The notes under the pieces: generated by a model | Told to the model about the DNA's origin: nothing | The model's input: the letters and a program-made list of their open reading frames with translations, nothing else | The model's database searches: none | Shown here: in pieces, positions 52,622 to 61,385 of the stretch | Numbering within the stretch: the first letter of the stretch is position 1 | Layout of the letters: each line of letters opens with the position of its first letter | From: DATARH01 sp035504235 | GTDB taxonomy: Bacteria > Pseudomonadota > Alphaproteobacteria > ATCC43930 > CGMCC-115725 | Assembly (NCBI GenBank): GCA_035504235.1 | Contig: DATJSH010000201.1 | Location: 1 to 64,000, forward strand | Direction of reading: 5' to 3' | Length of the DNA: 64,000 nucleotides | Translations under genes and position numbers: made by a program

Positions 52622-53503
52622 ATGCCAAGTGCTTCGGTACCTTCACTTTCCGGCGAGGGAAGCCTGACGCGGTATCTCCAGGAGATCCGCAAATTCCCGA
52701 TGCTAGAACCGGAAGAGGAATACATGCTCGCCAAGCGCTGGAAGGAGCATGACGACCCCGATGCCGCGCATCGGCTGGTGACCAGCCATTTGCGCCTCGT
52801 CGCCAAGATCGCAATGGGCTATCGCGGTTATGGCCTGCCGCTCTCCGAGCTGATCTCGGAGGGCAATGTCGGCATGATGCAGGCCGTCAAGCGCTTCGAT
52901 CCCGATCGCGGTTTCCGCCTCGCGACCTATGCGATGTGGTGGATTCGCGCGGCGATCCAGGAATACATCCTGCACTCGTGGTCGCTGGTGAAGATGGGCA
53001 CCACCGCAGCGCAGAAGAAGCTGTTCTTCAACCTGCGCAAGCTTAAGGGTCAGTTGCAGGCGGTCGAGGACGGCGATCTGTCGCCGGAAAACCTGAAGAA
53101 GATCGCCACCGAGCTCGACGTGCCCGAGGCCGATGTCATCAGCATGAACCGGCGGCTCGCCAGCCCCGACCATTCGTTGAACGCGCCGTTGCGCAGCGAC
53201 AGCGAGGGCGAGTGGCAGGATTGGCTCGTCGACGAGACCGAGAGTCAGGAGACCACGCTCGCCGACCGGCAGGAGCTCGGCCTGCGGCGCGACCTTTTGG
53301 AAAAGGCGATGACGCATCTGAACGAGCGCGAGCGCCACATCCTTGGCGAGCGGCGCCTCAAGGAAAACCCGACGACGCTCGAAGACCTGTCGCAGCACTA
53401 CGGCATCTCGCGCGAGCGCGTGCGGCAGATCGAGGTGCGCGCTTTCGAGAAGCTGCAAAAGGCAATCAAGGCGGCCGCGCTCGAACGCCGGTTGGTGGCG
53501 TAG
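52622..53503 (+). CDS. rpoH: RNA polymerase sigma-32 factor RpoH
   Basis: A 293-residue sigma factor. The RpoH box is AAQKKLFFNLRKLKG near residue 135. Region 2 is LRLVAKIAMGYRGYGLPLSELI and FRLATYAMWWIRAAIQEYIL; region 4 ends GISRERVRQIEVRAFEKLQ. It directs heat-shock gene transcription. AGAGGGGA lies upstream of the ATG at 52622 with rather long spacing. The leader may carry thermal control, but I see no clear thermometer fold. It lies downstream of rluD. Confidence 0.95.
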   Translation: MPSASVPSLSGEGSLTRYLQEIRKFPMLEPEEEYMLAKRWKEHDDPDAAHRLVTSHLRLVAKIAMGYRGYGLPLSELISEGNVGMMQAVKRFDPDRGFRLATYAMWWIRAAIQEYILHSWSLVKMGTTAAQKKLFFNLRKLKGQLQAVEDGDLSPENLKKIATELDVPEADVISMNRRLASPDHSLNAPLRSDSEGEWQDWLVDETESQETTLADRQELGLRRDLLEKAMTHLNERERHILGERRLKENPTTLEDLSQHYGISRERVRQIEVRAFEKLQKAIKAAALERRLVA

Positions 53504-53538
53504 CTGATTGGAGCGCCGCTGCGGCGATGGACGGGCCT

Positions 53539-53612
53539 CGCTAGCGATGGTCTTGGGCCGTTGAATTAAGGGCCGCCTTCGCCGCGGTGGTCTTGCAATA
53601 TCGCGCTAGCGC
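53539..53612. promoter_or_regulatory. Two palindromic CGCTAGCG sites upstream of the XRE gene
   Basis: TCGCTAGCGA (53538-53547) and GCGCTAGCGC (53603-53612) are perfect 10-bp palindromes sharing the core CGCTAGCG, 65 bp apart. They lie between rpoH and the XRE-regulator gene. They could be additional operator sites; chance cannot be excluded. Confidence 0.3.
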
Positions 53613-53620
53613 TGCTACCT

Positions 53621-53646
53621 ATCGCTTAGCAAAATTGCGAAGCGAT
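53621..53646. promoter_or_regulatory. Dyad operator candidate of the XRE regulator
   Basis: ATCGCTTAGCAA (53621-53632) faces TTGCGAAGCGAT (53635-53646) with a 2-bp gap; 11 of 12 positions pair. It ends 8 bases before the GTG start of the XRE gene and just downstream of a weak TTGCAA-N17-TACCTA promoter (53593-53621). The geometry suits autoregulation by a dimeric helix-turn-helix protein. Confidence 0.55.
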
Positions 53647-53654
53647 TTCCGTCT

Positions 53655-54017
53655 GTGACCCCCCATCCCTGTCCCGGCTGCCGGTGCGCCACGGGCGACA
53701 AAAACGCGATCATCGCTTGCCAATGCGCGCAGAAGCTTTCAGCGCTGCGCAGCGCTGCCGGCGAGACGCAGCGCCAACTTGCCGCTCGCCTGCAGATGAC
53801 CGAGTCGATGATCTCGCGCCTCGAACGCGGCGATCATGTCCCGAGCCTGAAGACGCTCTCACGCATCGCCGAGGCCTATGGCAGGCGGTTGGAGATCGTG
53901 TTCCACGAACATGCGCACGAACACGCCGACGGGACGCGGCATACCCACCCGCACCACCACGACGACCCGGATCACCGGCACACGCACGATCAACACACCC
54001 ACTCGGCTGACGAATGA
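53655..54017 (+). CDS. XRE-family regulator with Cys-rich N terminus and His-rich tail
   Basis: A 120-residue protein from GTG 53655. Residues 1-24 contain five Cys (C6, C9, C11, C22 and C24), a possible metal site. Residues 26-80 are an XRE helix-turn-helix (RQLAARLQMTESMISRLERG). Residues 84-116 carry 14 His, including HTHPHHHDDPDHRHTH. The stop codon overlaps the ATG of the metal ATPase gene (ATGA). I infer a metal-responsive repressor of the ATPase; XRE proteins are rarely known in this role, unlike CueR, CsoR or ArsR types. Confidence 0.85.
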   Translation: MTPHPCPGCRCATGDKNAIIACQCAQKLSALRSAAGETQRQLAARLQMTESMISRLERGDHVPSLKTLSRIAEAYGRRLEIVFHEHAHEHADGTRHTHPHHHDDPDHRHTHDQHTHSADE

Positions 54018-56320
54018 GCGCCGCGGTCGAGCACCACGCACATCACCGTCACCATGAGGCGGACGGAAGCAAGAAGGACCCCGTCTGCGGCATGACCGTC
54101 GATCCCGCGGTCGCGCAGCATCGCGCGGAGCATCGCGGCCGGCCGTATTTGTTCTGCGGCGCGCGCTGCAAGGAGCGCTTCGTCGCCGAGCCGGCCAAAT
54201 TCCTTGCGCCCAAGCCGGCGGCTGAGACACCCGGTGGGGGTCCCTGGACCTGCCCGATGCACCCGGAGATCGTTCAGCCGGGGCCGGGAAGCTGCCCACT
54301 TTGCGGGATGGCGCTGGAGCCGGTGCTGCCCGAAGCGACCGACTCCGCCGAGCCGGCGCTGACAAGCATGACACGCCGGCTCTGGCTTGGTGCGGCGCTC
54401 AGCTTGCCGCTGCTCGCCATCGGCATGTTCGGGCTCCGTTTTCCCGGCGTTGTCTGGGCACAACTCACCTTGGCGACCCCGGTGGTGCTTTGGGGTGGCT
54501 GGCCATTCTTCCGGCGCGGCTGGGAGTCGCTCAAGAACCGCCGGCTCAATATGTTCACGCTGATCGGGCTCGGCACCGGCATCGCCTATCTCGACAGCCT
54601 CGCTGCGGCGCTGTTCCCGCAGATTTTCCCCGCGGCCTTCCGCACGATGGATGGCGGCGTGCCGCTTTATTTCGAGGCGGCCGCGGTGATCGTGACCCTG
54701 GTGCTCGTCGGCCAGGTGCTGGAGTTGCGTGCCCGCGCGCTGACCGGCGGGGCGATCCGTGCCCTGCTCGACTTCGCGCCCAAGACCGCGCGGTTGGTGA
54801 CAGCAGCCGGCGAGCGGGATGTGCCGCTCGCCGAGATCGTAGCCGGCGATCTGCTGCGCGTGCGGCCGGGCGAGAAAGTGCCGGTGGACGGCACTATCAC
54901 CGAGGGCGACGGTGCGGTAGACGAATCGATGCTGACAGGCGAGCCGTTGCCGGTCGACAAATCCGCCGGCGACAAGGTCACCGGCGCGACGCTCAATCGC
55001 GCCGGCAGCTTTGTAATGCGCGCCGAAAAGGTCGGCGCAGAAACCCTGCTCGCGCGGATCGTCGCGCTGGTCGCCGCCGCGCAGCGCTCGCGCGCGCCGA
55101 TCCAGCAACTTGCCGACGTCGTCGCCGGCCGTTTCGTGCCGGCGGTGCTCGCGGTCGCGGCGCTGGCTTTTGCGATCTGGGCGATCTTTGGTCCGCCGCC
55201 GGCGCTCGGCTACGCGCTCGTCGCCGCGATCTCGGTGCTGCTGATCGCCTGCCCTTGTGCGCTTGGCCTGGCGACGCCGATGTCGATCATGGTCGGCACC
55301 GGGCGCGGTGCGCACGCCGGCGTGCTGGTGAAGAACGCCGAGGCGATCCAGCTTCTCGAAAAGATCGACACCCTGGTGGTCGATAAGACGGGCACCCTGA
55401 CCGAGGGCAAGCCGAGCCTGGTAGCAGCCGTGGCGGTGGGCGGCATCGCCGAGGATCATCTGCTGCAGCTTGCCGCCGCCGCGGAGCGCGGCAGCGAGCA
55501 CCCGCTCGCCGCTGCGGTCACCGCGGCCGCTGAGGCGCGCGGCCTCTCGCCCCTGCCGGTTGCCGCATTCCGCGCCGAGCCGGGCAAGGGCGTCGTCGCG
55601 ACCGTCGCCGCGCGTCGCGTCGCGATCGGCAACGAAGCGCTCTTCGCGGCGCTTAATATCGATCCCGCGCCGCTCGCCGCCGCGGCAGAACGCTGCCGCC
55701 AGGCCGGCGATGGCGTCATGCTGGTGGCAATCGGCGACCGCGCGGAAGGTCTTCTTGCCGTCGCGGACCCGGTAAAGCCGGGCGCCGCCGCCGCGCTCGC
55801 GGCGCTGCGCGATGACGGTCTCCGGATCGTGATGCTGACCGGTGACAATCGGCGCACCGCGGCCGCCGTCGGCCGCCGGCTCGGCATCGACGACATCGTG
55901 CCGGAAGTATTGCCCGACGGCAAAGCCTCCGCCGTCAAACAGCTGCAGCGCCAAGGGCGGGTCGTCGCGATGGCTGGCGACGGCATCAACGATGCGCCGG
56001 CGCTGGCACAAGCCGAGATCGGCATCGCCATGGGCACGGGGGCCGATGCGGCGATCGAAAGCGCGCAGGTCACGCTCGTCAACGGTGACCTGACGAGCAT
56101 CGTGCGCGCCCGCCACCTCAGCCGCGCGACGATGCGCAATATCCGCCAGAATCTGTTCTTCGCCTTTGTGTTCAATGTGTTGGCGGTGCCGGTCGCCGCG
56201 GGTGCGCTCTACCCGTTTACCGGTCTTCACCTCAACCCGATGATCGCCAGCGCGGCGATGAGCGCGAGCTCGCTGTTGGTGATCGGCAATGCTTTGCGGC
56301 TACGGCATATCCACCTCTAG
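54014..56320 (+). CDS. P1B-type heavy-metal (probably copper) transporting ATPase
   Basis: A 768-residue ATPase. The N terminus is His-rich (EHHAHHRHHEADG), followed by a YHS domain (KKDPVCGMTVDP to YLFCGARCKERF) and a heavy-metal-binding motif (CPMHPEIVQPGPGSCPLCGM). Transmembrane CPC is at 413-415 (LIACPCALGLATP); phosphorylation Asp457 is in DKTGTL; SEHPLA, GDNRRTA and GDGINDAPALA complete the ATPase. CPC and this N-terminal layout suit monovalent copper or silver export. It is translationally coupled to the XRE regulator gene. Confidence 0.93.
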   Translation: MSAAVEHHAHHRHHEADGSKKDPVCGMTVDPAVAQHRAEHRGRPYLFCGARCKERFVAEPAKFLAPKPAAETPGGGPWTCPMHPEIVQPGPGSCPLCGMALEPVLPEATDSAEPALTSMTRRLWLGAALSLPLLAIGMFGLRFPGVVWAQLTLATPVVLWGGWPFFRRGWESLKNRRLNMFTLIGLGTGIAYLDSLAAALFPQIFPAAFRTMDGGVPLYFEAAAVIVTLVLVGQVLELRARALTGGAIRALLDFAPKTARLVTAAGERDVPLAEIVAGDLLRVRPGEKVPVDGTITEGDGAVDESMLTGEPLPVDKSAGDKVTGATLNRAGSFVMRAEKVGAETLLARIVALVAAAQRSRAPIQQLADVVAGRFVPAVLAVAALAFAIWAIFGPPPALGYALVAAISVLLIACPCALGLATPMSIMVGTGRGAHAGVLVKNAEAIQLLEKIDTLVVDKTGTLTEGKPSLVAAVAVGGIAEDHLLQLAAAAERGSEHPLAAAVTAAAEARGLSPLPVAAFRAEPGKGVVATVAARRVAIGNEALFAALNIDPAPLAAAAERCRQAGDGVMLVAIGDRAEGLLAVADPVKPGAAAALAALRDDGLRIVMLTGDNRRTAAAVGRRLGIDDIVPEVLPDGKASAVKQLQRQGRVVAMAGDGINDAPALAQAEIGIAMGTGADAAIESAQVTLVNGDLTSIVRARHLSRATMRNIRQNLFFAFVFNVLAVPVAAGALYPFTGLHLNPMIASAAMSASSLLVIGNALRLRHIHL

Positions 56321-56339
56321 CCGCGCTAGACTGCGCCCA

Positions 56340-57074
56340 ATGGTCTACCTGCTGATCCCCCTGCTGCAGATTATCTGCGTCGTGCATGTCGTGCGCACCG
56401 GGCGCTCGTTCCTGTGGATTTACGTGCTGCTCTTCCTGCCGGGGCTTGGCGTGCTTGCCTATGTTGCGGTCGAGATCGTGCCGGGCCTGCTCCGCTCGCG
56501 CAGGGCGCGGAATTTCGGCAGCTCGGCGGTGGGCGCGCTCGATCCCGGGCGCGAACTGCGCCATCGCCGGCAAGCACTGGAAGAAGCCGACACGGTCGAC
56601 AATCGCCGGCTGCTCGCCGAGGCGCTCGTCGCCGCCGGCCAGCACGACGAGGCGATGGGGCTTTACCGGGGCATTCTCACCGGCATCCACGCCGACGACC
56701 CGGGAATGCTGATGGGCATGGCGCGGGCCGCCTATGGCCTCGGCCAGTACGATGTCGCGCTCGGTGCCGTTGCCGAGCTCGGTGAGACCAATCCGCGTTA
56801 TCAGCCGACCGAGGCGCAGCTGCTGCGTGCGATGGCGCTGGAGGGTTTGGGCCGCGACGACGAGGCGGCCGCGGACTATGCCCAGCTCGTCACTCACGCG
56901 TCGGGCGAAGAGGTGCGCTGCCGTTACGCGCTGCTGCTTCAGCGCCACGGCGACCGGGCAAGCGCGAAGGCGCTGTTCGATGAAATCCTAGCTCGCTCGC
57001 GCCGTTCGCCGCGCCACTACCGCAACCACGAGCGCGAGTGGATCGACATCGCCCGGCGTGAGGCCGCCGGGTAA
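56340..57074 (+). CDS. TPR-repeat membrane-anchored protein
   Basis: A 244-residue protein from ATG 56340 with two N-terminal hydrophobic helices (VYLLIPLLQIICVVHVV and FLWIYVLLFLPGLGVLAYVA) and then tetratricopeptide-like pairs such as RRLLAEALVAAGQHDEAMGL and GLGRDDEAAADYAQLVTHA. It looks like a small scaffold protein with its repeats on one membrane side. It starts 19 bases after the ATPase stop codon. The link to metal homeostasis is only by position. Confidence 0.75.
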   Translation: MVYLLIPLLQIICVVHVVRTGRSFLWIYVLLFLPGLGVLAYVAVEIVPGLLRSRRARNFGSSAVGALDPGRELRHRRQALEEADTVDNRRLLAEALVAAGQHDEAMGLYRGILTGIHADDPGMLMGMARAAYGLGQYDVALGAVAELGETNPRYQPTEAQLLRAMALEGLGRDDEAAADYAQLVTHASGEEVRCRYALLLQRHGDRASAKALFDEILARSRRSPRHYRNHEREWIDIARREAAG

Positions 57075-57086
57075 GGCGCCCCGGCG

Positions 57087-58469
57087 TTATTTGGCCGCCA
57101 GCGCATCGCGGATCGCTGCGTCCGCGGGCGCCGTGCGCAAGTGCAGGTCGCGCTGGGGAAACGGCAGCTCGATCTCGTTCTGTTTGAACGCCTCCCACAC
57201 GGCGAGAAACACGTCGCCCTTGATGTTGGTGACGCCGCGTTCGGGATCCTCGATCCAGAAGCGCAGGATCAAGTTCACCGCACTGTCGCCAAAACCGGTG
57301 ATGTGGCACACGGGCGCCGGCTCCTGCAGCACCCGCGCGGTCTGCTTCGCCGCATCGATCGCCAGCGCGCGCACCTGGCGCAGATCGCTGGCATAAGCGA
57401 CACCAAATTCCGCATCGACCCGCACCAGCGGGTTCGAGTACGACCAGTTGATCACCTGATTGGTGATCAGGCTTTCGTTCGGAATCAGATACTCCTTGCC
57501 ATCGCGGCCGCGCACTGCGGTGTAGCGCGCGCCGAGCGAGGCGACATAGCCAAAGGTCTTGCCTATCTCGATCACGTCGCCCGGTTTTATCGATCGCTCG
57601 ACTAACAGAATGATGCCGCTCACGAAGTTCGACACGATCTTCTGCAGGCCAAAGCCGACGCCGACACCGATCGCGCCGCTGAACACGGTGAAGGCGGTCA
57701 GATCGATCCCGACCGTGTTGAGCCCGACCAGCAACGCGATGCAGATCAAGCTGATACGGATCAGGTTTCCGACCAGCAATTGCACCGATCGGCTCAACCC
57801 GCCGACCGATTGCAGGCGAATGCTGATCAACCGCGACAGCGCCGTCGCGCCCCACAGCAACAGCGCCACGATGACCGCCGCCTTGGCGACAAGCAGAACC
57901 GACAGCCGCAGCGCGCCAATGGTGATCGCCATGCTGTCGAGAGCGCTTTCGGTCGGCGCCATCAGGCCGAGCAGATCAAGCGCCACGATGATCCAGGCGA
58001 TCGTCGCGATAAACCGCGCGACAAGGGCATTTTGCAGCAGCGCGGTCGATACGCGCAGCACTAGCCACAGCGCGGTGAGATCGGCGGCGATTCCCACCAT
58101 TCGCCAGCCGCCGTTCCAGCCCGACCCGACCCGAGCGGCGACCGCGAGCAGCAGCCAAGCGTAAAGCAGCGGCATTTGCGCATCGAGAACGGCTGCGAGC
58201 CGCGACGTGGGGAAGCGCCGCTGGTAGAGTTGCACAAGTTGCGCGGTCCACGACCGCGTCGCCGCGCGCAATCCCCAAGCCACGAGCACCATTGCGGCGA
58301 TTGCCGCAAGCTGGATCGCCAGCGATTCGAGAACCTGCCGCGTCGCAGCGAGCGCGGCCATGTGGCGCGCCCAGGCGCTGATCAGGTCAAGGCTGGGGAA
58401 CCCGTCAAGCAAAACCACCCCTTGGCGCGGTGCGCGCCTATTTCGTATCCGATGCGTTGGGAAACGCAC
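57087..58469 (-). CDS. MscS-type mechanosensitive ion channel
   Basis: Up to 460 residues with about six transmembrane helices and the MscS pore: AFTVFSGAIGVGVGFGLQKIVSNFVSGI contains the glycine-rich TM3, shown as FSGAIGVGVGFGLQKIV, then SIKPGDVIEIG of the beta domain. The C-terminal domain has VTNIKGDVFLAVWEAFKQNE. It releases solutes on osmotic downshock. The start is uncertain: ATG 58469, GTG 58418 and ATG 58361 are all in frame; none has a strong ribosome-binding site. Confidence 0.87.
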   Translation of the reverse strand: MRFPTHRIRNRRAPRQGVVLLDGFPSLDLISAWARHMAALAATRQVLESLAIQLAAIAAMVLVAWGLRAATRSWTAQLVQLYQRRFPTSRLAAVLDAQMPLLYAWLLLAVAARVGSGWNGGWRMVGIAADLTALWLVLRVSTALLQNALVARFIATIAWIIVALDLLGLMAPTESALDSMAITIGALRLSVLLVAKAAVIVALLLWGATALSRLISIRLQSVGGLSRSVQLLVGNLIRISLICIALLVGLNTVGIDLTAFTVFSGAIGVGVGFGLQKIVSNFVSGIILLVERSIKPGDVIEIGKTFGYVASLGARYTAVRGRDGKEYLIPNESLITNQVINWSYSNPLVRVDAEFGVAYASDLRQVRALAIDAAKQTARVLQEPAPVCHITGFGDSAVNLILRFWIEDPERGVTNIKGDVFLAVWEAFKQNEIELPFPQRDLHLRTAPADAAIRDALAAK

Positions 58470-58579
58470 AAAGTGCGCTCGACGTTCACCGAGGAGGCAT
58501 TCGCCCGCGGGCGTTGGACCCCGGGGTCAGCAGATCTCCGGGTCAAGCCTGGGGATGGGTTAGGCGCGATTTGTCGCGC

Positions 58580-59314
58580 CTAACTTACCTTCATTTCCCC
58601 GAGATACGCCTCGCGGATCATCGGGTTCTCGCGCAGTTCGGCGGCCGCGCCGGAAAGCACGACCTGTCCCGTCTGTAGCACATAGGCGCGGTGGGCGATC
58701 TGTAGCGCCATATTGGCATTCTGCTCGACCATGAAGATTGTCGTGCCTTGCTTGTTGATCGTCTGGATGATGTCGAAGACCTGCTCGACAAAGACCGGCG
58801 ACAAGCCCATCGACGGCTCGTCCATGCAAAGTAGCCGCGGCCGCGCCATCAGCGCCCGGCCGATCGCGACCATCTGCTGCTCGCCGCCCGACAACGTGCC
58901 GGCGAGCTGCTTGAGACGCTCCTCGACGCGCGGAAAGAGGCTGAAGACGCGCTGCAAGTCCTCCTCGAACTCGGCGCTGCGTGGCCGCGTATAGGCGCCC
59001 ATTTCGAGATTCTCGAAGACTGTCATGCGCGGGAAAAGCCGGCGGGCCTCCAAGACCGGCGCGATGCCGAGCCGCACACGCTCAGCGACACTGACACCCT
59101 TCAGCGACCGACCTTCGAAGACCACATCGCCCCGCGCCGGCACGACAACACCCATGATCGCCTTCATCGTCGTGGATTTGCCCGAGGCATTGCCGCCGAG
59201 CAGACAGACGATCTCGCCGGCGTCGATCCGGTAATCCACGTCCTTCAGCACATGGAGATCGCCGTAATAGGTGTTGACCGCCTGAAAGGACAGAAGCTCA
59301 GGCAACAGCCGCAC
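58580..59314 (-). CDS. livF: Branched-chain amino acid ABC transporter ATP-binding protein LivF
   Basis: A 244-residue ABC ATPase starting at GTG 59314. Walker A is LGGNASGKSTTM, signature LSGGEQQMVAIGRAL and Walker B LLCMDEPSMGLSP; PMIREAYLGE at the C terminus is typical of LivF. It powers uptake by the LivH/LivM channel with the LivG domain. Its start overlaps the end of the LivM-LivG fusion gene by 17 bases. Confidence 0.92.
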   Translation of the reverse strand: MRLLPELLSFQAVNTYYGDLHVLKDVDYRIDAGEIVCLLGGNASGKSTTMKAIMGVVVPARGDVVFEGRSLKGVSVAERVRLGIAPVLEARRLFPRMTVFENLEMGAYTRPRSAEFEEDLQRVFSLFPRVEERLKQLAGTLSGGEQQMVAIGRALMARPRLLCMDEPSMGLSPVFVEQVFDIIQTINKQGTTIFMVEQNANMALQIAHRAYVLQTGQVVLSGAAAELRENPMIREAYLGEMKVS

Positions 59315-61370
59315 CCCCTAAGGAAGCGCTACGGCCGAGATAGGCGCGGATGACTTCCTCGTCACGCCGCACGACGTCAGGCGTGCCTTCGGCGATCTTC
59401 TCGCCGTGATCGAGCACGACGACGTTGTCGGCGAGGCTCACCACGACGTCCAGCTTGTGCTCGATGAGCACGATCGCCAGCCCGTGCTCGTGCAACGCCT
59501 TGATCTGCTGGGCGAGTTCCAACGTCTCGGCCGGATTCATGCCGGCCGTCGGCTCGTCGAGGAGCAGCAGCTTCGGGTTCGAGGCGAGCGCGCGGGCGAT
59601 CTCGATGCGCCGGCGGTTGGCGTAACTCAAGCTGGACACGACGTGGTCGACGCGCGGGATCAGCCGGTTGCCGAACAGGGAGAGGATTTCGAGCGCATGC
59701 TCGCGCGCTTCTCTCTCTTCGCGCCGTGTCCTCGGCGCGCCTACCAGCGCGCCGATGGGCCCGGTATGGAGACGCGCATGCATGCCGACCATCACGTTTT
59801 CGAGCACCGTGAGGTTGGGGAACAGCCGGATATTCTGAAAGGTGCGGGCCATGCCCCGCCCCAGCACGACATGCGGCGGCAACCGCTCGATCGGATAGCC
59901 GGCGAAACGGACGGTGCCCGAGTCCGCTGCGACAAGCCCGGTGACAGTGTTGAACAGCGTCGATTTACCGGATCCGTTGGGCCCGATGACAGCGACAACC
60001 GAATGCGCGGGCACGGTTAGCGACACCTCGCGCAGCGCCACGAGGCCGCCGAACCGCACAGTCAAACCCTTGATGTCGAGCAACGGATCGGGGCCACGAT
60101 AGGTCGCGTCACCGAGGACCCGCAGGCGCTGAACCGACGGCTCGGCGGCAAGCTCCACCTGGGCGGCCTGCTCGGTGAGACTGAGCGCCCGCACGCGCCG
60201 CGTCGCCGGGATCAACCCCTCGCGACGGTGGAGCATCATGAAGACGAGGATGATGCCGAAAATCAGCTCTATCGATGAGACAAGCTCGATGTGCTGCAGC
60301 CACTCGACATGGATCAGCCGACCGAGCGCGTGCAGCCAATTGGACAGATCTTCGAGGAACCATGACTGCAAGATCTGCAGGATCAGCGCGCCGAGCACCA
60401 CCCCCCACACGCTGCCCAACCCGCCGAAGACGATCATCACCAGGATCATCACCGACACCGGGAACATGAACATCTCCGGCGTCGCGGTCTGCAGCTTAGC
60501 GACGTAGAACGTACCGGTCGCGCCGGCGAAGGCGGCGCCGATCGCGAAAGCCAGCAGCTTGTAGGTGACCCGGTTGATGCCCATCGCCGCAGCCGCGATC
60601 TCATCTTCGCGGATCGCCATCCAGGCGCGGCCGACCCGCGAGGATTTGAGGCGGGTGCTGGTGAAAATCAGCACCCCCACCATCGCCACGCCGACGTAAT
60701 AATACGGCGTCGCGCTGATCCCGAAGCTATGGCCGAAGAGTTGCGGTGCGGCGACGCCGTTGAGGCCCATGGCGCCGTTCGTCACGCTGGGCCAGTTGCG
60801 CACGACGATCGGCACGATCTCGCCAAAGCCGAGCGTCACGATCGCCAGATAGTCGCCCTTGAGCCGCAGGGTCGGCGCGCCGAACAGCACGCCAAAAAAC
60901 GCCGCAAACACCGCCGATATCGGCAGCATCAGCCAAAAAGACACGGTGAAATGGACAAGATCGCCACCATCCTCGTGGATGCGCGCCACCAGATGGAGCC
61001 ATTGGAACGGTTCCCAGAAGCTGCTCCATGCCGGCATGAATTGCGCCGAGGCGAAGAAGCCATAGGTATAGGCGCCGATCGCGAAAAATGCCGCGTAACC
61101 GAGATCGAGCAGTCCGGCAAAGCCGACGACGATGTTGAGGCCGAGCGCCAGCGAAGCGAAGGCCAGCGCATTGGCGGCGGAGTCGATATCGGCGTCGTTG
61201 CGGTCGATCAGCAGCGGAAAGATCAACGCGACGACGAAGACCAGCGCGGTGCCAACACGCGGGCGCAGATGCGGCGCGATTAGCTGAAGCGGCGACGCCC
61301 GGCGCAGAAACCCGAAAGCCTCTCCACCGATCGAGCCCTGGCGTATGGTGGCGGTATCGCGCTTTACCAT
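59298..61370 (-). CDS. Fused LivM permease and LivG ATP-binding protein
   Basis: A 690-residue fusion. Residues about 35-395 are a LivM-type permease: LALGLNIVVGFAGLLDLGYA and LRLKGDYLAIVTLGFGEI. Residues about 430-690 are a LivG ATPase with Walker A GPNGSGKSTLFN (near 461), LSYANRRRIEIARAL in place of the usual LSGGQ, and LLLDEPTAGMNP. Combined with LivH, LivF and the binding protein it forms a complete branched-chain-type uptake system. The fusion ties one permease to one ATPase domain. Confidence 0.93.
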   Translation of the reverse strand: MVKRDTATIRQGSIGGEAFGFLRRASPLQLIAPHLRPRVGTALVFVVALIFPLLIDRNDADIDSAANALAFASLALGLNIVVGFAGLLDLGYAAFFAIGAYTYGFFASAQFMPAWSSFWEPFQWLHLVARIHEDGGDLVHFTVSFWLMLPISAVFAAFFGVLFGAPTLRLKGDYLAIVTLGFGEIVPIVVRNWPSVTNGAMGLNGVAAPQLFGHSFGISATPYYYVGVAMVGVLIFTSTRLKSSRVGRAWMAIREDEIAAAAMGINRVTYKLLAFAIGAAFAGATGTFYVAKLQTATPEMFMFPVSVMILVMIVFGGLGSVWGVVLGALILQILQSWFLEDLSNWLHALGRLIHVEWLQHIELVSSIELIFGIILVFMMLHRREGLIPATRRVRALSLTEQAAQVELAAEPSVQRLRVLGDATYRGPDPLLDIKGLTVRFGGLVALREVSLTVPAHSVVAVIGPNGSGKSTLFNTVTGLVAADSGTVRFAGYPIERLPPHVVLGRGMARTFQNIRLFPNLTVLENVMVGMHARLHTGPIGALVGAPRTRREEREAREHALEILSLFGNRLIPRVDHVVSSLSYANRRRIEIARALASNPKLLLLDEPTAGMNPAETLELAQQIKALHEHGLAIVLIEHKLDVVVSLADNVVVLDHGEKIAEGTPDVVRRDEEVIRAYLGRSASLGGAAVA

Positions 61371-61385
61371 CGCTGCGGCGGATGT

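Noticed and set aside
53990..56230. A 746-codon minus-strand frame under the metal ATPase
   Set aside because: The plus strand carries all P1B ATPase motifs in order. The antisense frame is low-complexity, rich in Arg, His and Gln, and has no recognisable domain.
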